Below, piece after piece: positions 6,572 to 10,953 of a stretch of 20,138 nucleotides of DNA (the stretch's first letter is position 1; the number at the start of each line of letters is the position of its first letter). The notes beneath the pieces were generated by a model. That model was not told the DNA's origin. It was given only the letters and a program-made list of their open reading frames with translations, and ran no database searches. The position numbers and the translations under genes are program-made. Source of the DNA: a virus. Where the stretch lies: positions 1-20,138 of IMG/VR virus record IMGVR_UViG_3300046005_001532; one strand, 5' to 3'.

Positions 6572-6595
6572 AAAAAAACCGCAGTTAAGCGGTTT
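6572..6595 (-). terminator. Terminator of the cI-Panacea operon
   Basis: On the leftward strand AAACCGC, loop TTAACT, GCGGTTT, running into a T tract (seven A on the plus strand, 6572-6578). A strong rho-independent terminator 18 bases after the last immunity-region gene; it separates lysogenic transcription from PL. The AT-rich stretch 6503-6571 between it and PL has no recognisable gene. Confidence 0.88.
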
Positions 6596-6613
6596 GGTGT
6601 GGATTTGGTGGGG

Positions 6614-7072
6614 TTATTTTTCTAATGAAGAAATAATGCGATCTTTTTTGTCTCTACTAATGGTTTTTGCCAATACAACTGATTTTATTATTTGCTCTTT
6701 AATTTGTAGAGTTATATTTCCTTTTATTGCTGATGGTTCAGATAATAATGATTTGATAACATCTTCGCGTTTTAAAGGAAATATTTCATGACACGCAATA
6801 TATGAGTCATGATTTAAAAAACTATGGTCAACCGCTTTAATTGGGACTTGGCAATCAAGCAAATGTTGTTTATTTTTTATAAATTTATTTATATCTGAGT
6901 TTATTAAAAATGTGAAATACTCAGGATCTTCTATTGATACCAGTATGAGATATTTGGATTTCGTAATATTCGGGAATTTTATTTCAAGCTTTACTACGCA
7001 ACCAGGCTTAAGTGCTGTTTCTATATGATCTCGTTTTAAGTCGCTAGGGAAGTGATCTCCAAGTGACACCAT
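6614..7072 (-). CDS. Probable toxin/effector partner of Panacea protein
   Basis: 152-aa protein with no certain domain. The first 100 residues contain GCVVKLEIKFPNITKSKYLILVS, YFTFLINSDINKFI, LLDCQVPIKAVDHSFL and HDSYIACHEIFPL, an all-beta pattern that resembles the SH3-like barrel of PemK/MazF-type proteins (GDVV..., LIVS..., then a conserved DSYI-x-C). The C-terminal 50 residues are helical (IKEQIIKSVVLAKTISRDKKDRIISSL). It starts three bases after the Panacea gene stop (TGA TCT ATG) without a clear Shine-Dalgarno, so it is probably translated only by coupling to the antitoxin, as expected for a TA operon. The fold and the toxin role are inferred from pattern and neighbourhood; it could instead be an exclusion protein. 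Confidence 0.6.
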   Translation of the reverse strand: MVSLGDHFPSDLKRDHIETALKPGCVVKLEIKFPNITKSKYLILVSIEDPEYFTFLINSDINKFIKNKQHLLDCQVPIKAVDHSFLNHDSYIACHEIFPLKREDVIKSLLSEPSAIKGNITLQIKEQIIKSVVLAKTISRDKKDRIISSLEK

Positions 7073-7075
7073 AGA

Positions 7076-7603
7076 TCAATTAGCGTGAATGTAGTTTAGA
7101 ATTTCTCTAGAATTTGGCAGTGTAGATACGATAGCGTCAATACTAATATAATTGCTCTGATGTACACTTTTCCATGCACTGTCATGAGTAATATCTGTTA
7201 ACTGTCCGAATGTTTTAAGCCCGTAAATTGTTATTGTTTGTAAAATACATTCTGTTTCAGATTCCGATAGTAAGTCAGCATCATACTGTCGTTTTGGAAT
7301 AATATTTCTACCGTAAGAAACTGAAATTGCTTCTTTAATAAGATCATCCCAGTCCGTATCTATAGAAAATTTGTTATCAGCTACCTTCATCATATTGTAA
7401 ATAGCTGATGGAACAGGACCATATTCCAGCGCCAAATAACTATCACCACAAATTAAGCGACCATATTCTTGCAGATGCAATTTATCTGAAAGATAAAGCA
7501 ATTTTGATATACTATGAAGTGTAGGATTTTTTAAATTACGGGCAATAAAAACAATAACTTCAAGAGCCTTTTCTCTATCAAAATGCTTTATATGAACCGC
7601 CAT
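7076..7603 (-). CDS. Panacea (SocA-like, DUF4065) domain protein, likely antitoxin
   Basis: 175-aa protein of the Panacea/SocA family, formerly DUF4065, known to act as antitoxins (PanA) that neutralise many unrelated toxins and to appear in phage GepA proteins. Diagnostic segments: LHSISKLLYLSDKLHLQEYGRL (29-50), the strongly conserved EYGPVPSAIYNMMK (60-73), a SESE segment (113-116) and LTDITHDSAWKSV (135-147) with the conserved His and Trp. Ribosome-binding site AAAGG is eight bases before ATG. It is followed after three bases by an unknown 152-aa gene that I take to be its partner. The pair lies downstream of cI, the position of rexAB in lambda. Family assignment secure; antitoxin function by family knowledge. 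Confidence 0.88.
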   Translation of the reverse strand: MAVHIKHFDREKALEVIVFIARNLKNPTLHSISKLLYLSDKLHLQEYGRLICGDSYLALEYGPVPSAIYNMMKVADNKFSIDTDWDDLIKEAISVSYGRNIIPKRQYDADLLSESETECILQTITIYGLKTFGQLTDITHDSAWKSVHQSNYISIDAIVSTLPNSREILNYIHAN

Positions 7604-7662
7604 CTTATATACCTTTAATTAATTTTGTGAACGATGTGATATTAATCAGTTCTTGTGTATCT

Positions 7663-7691
7663 AGTATAACTTATCTATCTTTTTTATTCAG
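7663..7691 (-). promoter_or_regulatory. Weak candidate promoter for the Panacea pair
   Basis: Leftward TATACT (7668-7663) has a 17-base spacer to CTGAAT (7691-7686), a poor -35 box. It would give the Panacea operon its own transcription besides read-through from PRM. The -10 is good but the call is tentative. Confidence 0.35.
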
Positions 7692-7708
7692 CGGATCAAT
7701 AATTACAT

Positions 7709-7858
7709 TCAGGTAAGTGTGCTGCCATAGTCCTCCTTTGTAACCGCGTCTTTTTTTTGTGAATCTTCAATATCCCTTTTTACTGCATCACAAAATGGCT
7801 TATCTGCTGCTTGATTCTGTCGTCTTTTATAAGCAGATAAGGGATCATGCAGGTTCAC
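7709..7858 (-). CDS. Short ORF after cI, or frame-shifted repressor tail (49 aa)
   Basis: A frame open for 49 codons from a GTG overlapping the cI stop (GTGA). It encodes a charged, soluble peptide (NLHDPLSAYKRRQNQ, VKRDIEDSQKKDAVTKEDYG). The start follows a run of ten G that could serve as ribosome-binding site, so translational coupling is plausible. Alternatively, one extra G in the run would fuse this frame to cI and give a 172-aa repressor; the frame could therefore be a C-terminal segment separated by a slippage event or a sequencing error. I recognise no domain. A second, tiny frame starts at an AGGAGG near 7735 but codes only ten residues and is not called. Confidence 0.45.
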   Translation of the reverse strand: MNLHDPLSAYKRRQNQAADKPFCDAVKRDIEDSQKKDAVTKEDYGSTLT

Positions 7859-8226
7859 CCCCCCCCCACATTTTCCGGTCGAGCTGTCAAGGGTTTATTT
7901 ACAGGTTTTTGAGATAATTCTGGTTGAGCTTGGACAAGTGTATTAACCATTTGCTCAATTAGTTTTCTATTTTCTTCATTCAGCTTTTCAATATTTTCAT
8001 AAAGCGGAACTGGAGCATCAATTTCTTCAAACCCTCTTAAAGCTGCTTCTGTTATCCCAAGACCTTTTGCAAGTTTTCTTACTGTATCAGCTCGTGGATC
8101 ACCAATTTTACCTTTTAAAAATCTTTGTATAGTTGGTTGTGGAACTCCAGATTTACTAGATAAATCATAGGCGTTCCAGCTTTTCAGCATCATTTCTTTT
8201 TCAAGATTAGTTCTTAATGTAGTCAT
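7855..8226 (-). CDS. cI: CI-like phage repressor (HTH only, no peptidase domain)
   Basis: 123-aa XRE-family protein. Residues about 14-62 form the lambda-repressor-like helix-turn-helix (NAYDLSSKSGVPQPTIQRFLKG, then DTVRKLAKGLGITEAALRG), followed by a helix rich in Glu/Asn (ENIEKLNEENRKLIEQMVNTLVQ), probably for dimerisation, and a short polar tail. There is no S24/LexA-type autoprotease domain, so RecA-dependent cleavage is not expected. The chosen ATG (8226) lies exactly where transcription from PRM should begin; an upstream frame to 8319 runs through the operators and is rejected. It is divergent from cro across three operators, the standard position of CI. The C terminus ends in Gly codons encoded by a G10 run. 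Confidence 0.85.
   Translation of the reverse strand: MTTLRTNLEKEMMLKSWNAYDLSSKSGVPQPTIQRFLKGKIGDPRADTVRKLAKGLGITEAALRGFEEIDAPVPLYENIEKLNEENRKLIEQMVNTLVQAQPELSQKPVNKPLTARPENVGGG
7858..7867. repeat. Homopolymer run of ten C (G10 in the cI sense)
   Basis: Ten consecutive C on the plus strand form the last codons of cI. Runs of this length are prone to slippage. A change of +1 would join cI to the following 49-codon frame. Confidence 0.95.
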
Positions 8227-8232
8227 TACACA

Positions 8233-8261
8233 AGTATGCATATTTGTATCATCTAAATCAA
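8233..8261 (-). promoter_or_regulatory. Predicted PRM promoter of cI
   Basis: On the leftward strand TTGATT (8261-8256) and CATACT (8238-8233) have an ideal 17-base spacer. Six bases after the -10 comes the A of the cI ATG (8226), so the transcript should be leaderless, as for lambda cI from PRM. The -35 touches OR2 and the -10 and spacer are covered by OR3. Confidence 0.72.
8234..8251. promoter_or_regulatory. Operator OR3 (imperfect)
   Basis: Contains the exact half-site TGTATCA (8245-8251) with a degenerate partner. It overlaps the PRM -10 and spacer and is centred 26 bases from OR2, so a bound protein would shut off cI. Weaker match than OR1 and OR2. Confidence 0.55.
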
Positions 8262-8277
8262 ATACATCAATGTATTG
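8260..8277. promoter_or_regulatory. Operator OR2
   Basis: Perfect inverted repeat AATACAT-CA-ATGTATT (8261-8276) located between, and touching, the -35 boxes of PRM and PR; nearly the same as OL2. Repressor here could both block PR and contact polymerase at PRM. Confidence 0.78.
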
Positions 8278-8303
8278 ACGTTGATACATTAGTGTATTAT
8301 TAT
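8275..8303 (+). promoter_or_regulatory. Predicted PR promoter of cro and the right operon
   Basis: TTGACG (8275-8280), 17-base spacer, TATTAT (8298-8303): a near-consensus sigma-70 promoter. Expected start is about 8310, two bases before the cro ATG. OR1 fills the spacer and OR2 overlaps the -35. Confidence 0.85.
8282..8299. promoter_or_regulatory. Operator OR1
   Basis: TGATACA-TTAG-TGTATTA, the closest relative of OL1 (TGATACA-TTAC-TGTATCA on the leftward strand). Centred 22 bases from OR2 and lying in the PR spacer and -10. Confidence 0.8.
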
Positions 8304-8311
8304 TGCATCCC

Positions 8312-8500
8312 ATGAACATACAAAAAATCCTTTCAAGTATTAAAGAAACAGGTATCAGCGATTCAAAGATTGCTGCTCTAGTTGGAACTTCTCAGCCTCA
8401 AATATTCAGAATACGAAAAGGACAAAGTCCAAAGTATGAATTAGGAGAAAAGATAGGAAGTCTTGCTAAAGAAATCTGTCCCGACATTTTTGGAAAATAA
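8312..8500 (+). CDS. cro: Cro-like repressor
   Basis: 62-aa HTH protein, divergent from cI across the operators. Residues about 14-40 (GISDSKIAALVGTSQPQIFRIRKG) form the helix-turn-helix; the size is typical for Cro (60-70 aa). It is expected to bind the same operators and to repress PRM and later PL/PR in lytic growth. The ATG at 8312 is used rather than an in-frame TTG at 8303, which lies in the PR -10. No Shine-Dalgarno is present and the predicted transcript start is only two bases upstream, so translation would be leaderless or almost so. It is followed directly (TAA ATG) by a ribbon-helix-helix gene. Confidence 0.85.
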   Translation: MNIQKILSSIKETGISDSKIAALVGTSQPQIFRIRKGQSPKYELGEKIGSLAKEICPDIFGK

Positions 8501-8692
8501 ATGGCACTCGACTACGAAATAAAAACTTCAGTTGATGAGGACACCCATGACAACGCTCTAGTTACTGCCAGATCGTACGGCTTTAAGACTCGCGCGGAGT
8601 GGGTACGCTGGTTAATAGAGAGAGAGTTGGCATGGGCAGTTCCACAACTACATATTAACCGCATACCTGGTGTTGTGAAAGGGCGAGAGTAA
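8501..8692 (+). CDS. Ribbon-helix-helix regulator, 63 aa
   Basis: 63-aa protein with the Arc/MetJ-type ribbon-helix-helix plan: beta strand YEIKTSVDED, helix THDNALVTARSYG, turn FKTRAEW, second helix VRWLIERELAWAV. Such proteins bind DNA as dimers through the strand. It starts immediately after the cro stop codon with GGAAAA upstream, so it belongs to the PR transcript. Its position is that of cII in lambda, but it is unrelated in fold; an early regulator of establishment or of late transcription is a reasonable inference. Confidence 0.75.
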   Translation: MALDYEIKTSVDEDTHDNALVTARSYGFKTRAEWVRWLIERELAWAVPQLHINRIPGVVKGRE

Positions 8693-8749
8693 GGCTTTAT
8701 TCGTCTGCAAAATAAATTGAACTTTTTGAAAAGTAGTCTAGCGGAAATT

Positions 8750-8947
8750 ATGAGCGAACAGAAAAGAAACATTGCAGGGGATAAGAGAGCAGCAAGTTTA
8801 TCTCTGCGTCCTCGTAAAGCTCAAACCAATACGTTTGGTAGAGGATTTGAGTTATCGCCTAAAGCAACAGAGATGGACATTATTGAAAACCAGCGCAGAC
8901 ATGTTTGTTTTCAATCAAAGTTTGGACGATTTGTAAGAAATAAGTAG
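8750..8947 (+). CDS. Small basic protein, possible N-like RNA binder (65 aa)
   Basis: 65-aa, strongly basic protein. The N-terminal 30 residues carry many Arg/Lys (EQKRN, GDKRAAS, LRPRKAQ), followed by a conserved-looking FGRGFELS segment and a basic C-terminus (NQRRH, KFGRFVRNK). Start ATG at 8750 with GCGGAAA upstream is preferred to an in-frame TTG at 8717. It is the last gene before the structured right leader. Small Arg-rich proteins encoded next to nut-type RNA are often antiterminators such as lambda N, and that is my working hypothesis; the sequence has no clear match to N and coding status is itself moderately certain. Confidence 0.55.
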   Translation: MSEQKRNIAGDKRAASLSLRPRKAQTNTFGRGFELSPKATEMDIIENQRRHVCFQSKFGRFVRNK

Positions 8948-9033
8948 TGCTTCAACTAAGACTTGGACGCTAAAAAACAATCAGAAGATTCAGGCTAAAA
9001 ACGGGTTCGGTCTGGTTGTGAGGTGAGGGAAGA

Positions 9034-9132
9034 ATGCACAAGCCCTTAACGGTGGGAATCATCCCAATGATAGCTGTAAATCGTATCGAAGAACGGAACC
9101 TCGGCCTAATAGCTAAGGGTGATCCGGTTTAG
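9034..9132 (+). CDS. Possible 32-residue leader peptide
   Basis: An ATG preceded by a strong GTGAGGGA Shine-Dalgarno opens a 32-codon frame (MHKPLTVGIIPMIAVNRIEE ... GDPV). It lies inside the structured leader. It may be a translated leader peptide that controls folding of the RNA, or chance. Low confidence because the bases also form hairpins. Confidence 0.25.
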   Translation: MHKPLTVGIIPMIAVNRIEERNLGLIAKGDPV

Positions 9133-9395
9133 ATAGTCAGCTAATCAGAATGGACGACCAGAGCCGAGTGAGGCATCTGCCATAGGTGTTAAGTCTGGTC
9201 AGCGGCAACAGAATATGTCTAGAGGATTGCCGTCCTGAGTGCTGTGACACTCTAAGTAGATTCGTTCTATCCGATCATTTGGGTAGGGGAATCTTTACCC
9301 CGAATACTGACAAACACTAAGGCAAGTTAATTCAGCCCTAACCAAGAGAGTGTAAGTGTTTTATATCAAATTTAAACTGATTTTAATCAACATGG

Positions 9396-9413
9396 TTAGG
9401 GTAATTACCCTAA
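9396..9413. promoter_or_regulatory. Perfect 18-base palindrome abutting the ribosome-binding site
   Basis: TTAGGGTAATTACCCTAA, its right arm overlapping the AAAGGA Shine-Dalgarno (9412-9417) of the gene at 9427. As RNA it is a hairpin that could hide the site; as DNA it could be an operator. The upstream flank (9360-9390) is very AT-rich. Confidence 0.65.
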
Positions 9414-9426
9414 AGGAAACCGGCTA

Positions 9427-9876
9427 ATGAGAGTAGCAATAACCACAAGTACAGGCGTTAAATTCATTGAGGATGTGTCATCTATTGTTTCGGAAGCAAA
9501 TAAAAAAAGACTTTCTGCACTGCCATTTAATCAACAAGTGGCGCGTCTTGACTCCTTTCTTGCTTACGGTGAATTAAGAAAAAAAGTATCAGATTTTGAG
9601 GTGTACAAAGATAAAAACGGTAATGTTGGTGGTGATCCTAAGTGGATAGTTATCGCTTTTAACAAAATGGTTCAAAAACACTTTGGATTTTCTGTGACTA
9701 ATGAAATGACAGAATTTCAAACCAGGTCAATTTCAAATGTAAGGCGTGTTGTGCAATCAATTATTGAGCTAGGTGTTGAGCAGGAATTAACACGAAAAGA
9801 AGTTAGAGAAAGGATGTGGTCTGCAGTAGAAATATTAGGGAATCAATACAAACAAACACAGGGATTAATGCAATGA
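9427..9876 (+). CDS. Unknown phage protein, 149 aa
   Basis: 149-aa protein not recognised. It reads as mixed alpha/beta at the start (MRVAITTSTGVKFIEDVSSIV) and mostly helical afterwards (NKMVQKHFGFSVTNEMTEFQTRSISNVRRVVQSIIELGVEQ, VRERMWSAVEILGNQ). It is the first gene after the structured leader, with AAAGGA as ribosome-binding site, and its stop overlaps the next ATG (ATGA), so the two form a unit in front of the helicase. The place is where lambdoid phages keep replication-initiation genes; no initiator motif is seen. Coding status is secure, function unknown. Confidence 0.8.
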   Translation: MRVAITTSTGVKFIEDVSSIVSEANKKRLSALPFNQQVARLDSFLAYGELRKKVSDFEVYKDKNGNVGGDPKWIVIAFNKMVQKHFGFSVTNEMTEFQTRSISNVRRVVQSIIELGVEQELTRKEVRERMWSAVEILGNQYKQTQGLMQ

Positions 9877-10877
9877 GTCAGTTAGTCATATTGCCAGATA
9901 TGAATCTGGAAGAAGCCACCGCCAAGCATCAAGAGTTAAAAGCAATACATGGTGTTGCACGATCAATGCTTTTAGAAATGCGTGACCGTAAAGGCTGGAA
10001 GGCATTGGGTTATTCATCGTTTGAAGATTATGGCGATAAAGAGTGGGGATATAAAACATCTTATCTTTATGGGATAACGAAAGCCGCTGAAATTCAAAAG
10101 GTTATAGAAAATTCCGCAATTGCGGAAAAACAAATACCTGAAGGTCAGCTACGACCACTATCACAAGTCCCCGATGACATTAAGAAGCAAATCTGGGATC
10201 AGGTTAATGAAGAAAACAAGGTTGTTACTGCCAAGCTGATTGAACAAGCCATTGCTAAATATAAAGCTGATTTGCTGGGTAGGGATGATCTACTCGAGAA
10301 AGTAAGAAAGCAACGCGATGACTGGAAAGGAGCGAGTGAAGCAAAAATTAACCAACTTACCAGCAAGCTCAATACAGTAGAAGAAGATAAGCAAAAAGCG
10401 ATTAACGAAGCCATTATTTTAGAACGAAAAAACATGCAATCAGCTCTTGATTTAAAGAAATCTGATGCTGAAAAGTTACGCCTGGATATGGTGGCGCTTA
10501 AGAAATTACATGAAAAAACAGTGGATGAAAAGGTTAATGCAAAATTAAGCCAAATGCAGATCGAGATTAATCAAAAGCAATATCAGATTGATTCATCAGA
10601 AAAACGCATTAACGCCTTGAAGCTCCAAGAAATGGAAATGGAACAGACATTTGGAAAAATTAGCCGCCACAAAAAAGCCATTGCAGAAATTCAAAACCTT
10701 ATCGAACTGATGTTCATTCCTTATGGAGGAATATTAGAGGATCAGGAATGGGATGTGCCAAGTGAGATTATTTCAGAGTGGAACAAGATAGAGAGGTCAT
10801 TACAGAGTGCATTAAGTACAACAAGCGGTATCTGCTCAAATCTGCATCAACCCGTATTAAGAGTCATAAACGAATAG
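9873..10877 (+). CDS. Coiled-coil DNA-binding-like protein, 334 aa
   Basis: 334-aa protein. Residues about 20-110 (LLEMRDRKGWKALGYSSFEDYGDKEWGYKTSYLYGITKAAEIQ ... IPEGQLRPLSQVP) match a recurring N-terminal module of phage and plasmid proteins in which a GW-x2-LGYSSFEDY helix precedes an HTH-like segment that selects a tyrosine at KTSYLY and ends with QLRPL; it is reminiscent of ParB-type HTH regions. Residues about 150-275 are a long charged coiled coil (KINQLTSKLNTVEEDKQK ... SSEKRINALKLQEMEME). A short helical C-terminus follows. It may organise DNA or help initiate replication with the downstream helicase. Start by ATGA overlap at 9873; an earlier in-frame start would overlap the previous gene by 60 bases. 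Confidence 0.78.
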   Translation: MSQLVILPDMNLEEATAKHQELKAIHGVARSMLLEMRDRKGWKALGYSSFEDYGDKEWGYKTSYLYGITKAAEIQKVIENSAIAEKQIPEGQLRPLSQVPDDIKKQIWDQVNEENKVVTAKLIEQAIAKYKADLLGRDDLLEKVRKQRDDWKGASEAKINQLTSKLNTVEEDKQKAINEAIILERKNMQSALDLKKSDAEKLRLDMVALKKLHEKTVDEKVNAKLSQMQIEINQKQYQIDSSEKRINALKLQEMEMEQTFGKISRHKKAIAEIQNLIELMFIPYGGILEDQEWDVPSEIISEWNKIERSLQSALSTTSGICSNLHQPVLRVINE

Positions 10878-10884
10878 ATATGAA

Positions 10885-10923
10885 AAAGCCCACTGAAACC
10901 GGCAAAAGTTAGACGTGGGCTTT
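10885..10923 (-). terminator. Nine-base-pair hairpin, leftward terminator-like
   Basis: AAAGCCCAC (10885-10893) and GTGGGCTTT (10915-10923) pair perfectly around a 21-base loop. On the minus strand the stem is followed by TTTTT, on the plus strand only by TTTAC. It thus looks like a terminator for antisense, leftward transcription within the rightward operon, and probably only weakly affects rightward reading. Confidence 0.55.
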
Positions 10924-10953
10924 ACTGAACTTAACCAGCAAGAGTAATTATAC

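Larger units (their letters stand above)
8948..9426 (+). ncRNA. Structured untranslated leader of the replication genes (predicted)
   Basis: About 480 bases with no convincing gene, between the basic protein and the 149-aa gene, on the PR transcript. Consecutive perfect hairpins are visible: GACCAGA 9156-9162 with TCTGGTC 9194-9200; CGGCAA 9203-9208 with TTGCCG 9227-9232; GAGTG 9237-9241 with CACTC 9248-9252; GGGG 9286-9289 with CCCC 9298-9301; AAACACT 9312-9318 with AGTGTTT 9355-9361; and an 18-base palindrome at 9396-9413. The last elements can also re-pair with each other (CCCTAACC 9336-9343 with GGTTAGGG 9394-9401). I infer a cis-acting regulatory RNA for termination or translation control. 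It has no recognisable primary sequence match to the left leader, nor to any RNA family I know. A replication origin function is an alternative. Confidence 0.58.

Noticed and set aside
6471-6791. 106-codon frame on the plus strand across PL, terminator and the end of the Panacea partner gene
   Set aside because: It runs through operators and a terminator stem and is antisense to a better supported gene; low-complexity AT-rich composition.
8303-8311. TTG start three codons upstream for cro
   Set aside because: It overlaps the PR -10 box and would lie upstream of the transcript start.
8512-8772. 86-codon minus-strand frame opposite the RHH gene
   Set aside because: Shadow of the RHH gene, no ribosome-binding site, opposite to the PR transcript.
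8948-9426. Group I intron, ROOL/GOLLD-type RNA or retron in the right leader
   Set aside because: No core motifs of these RNAs that I can recognise and no reverse transcriptase or intron nuclease adjacent; left as an unassigned structured leader.
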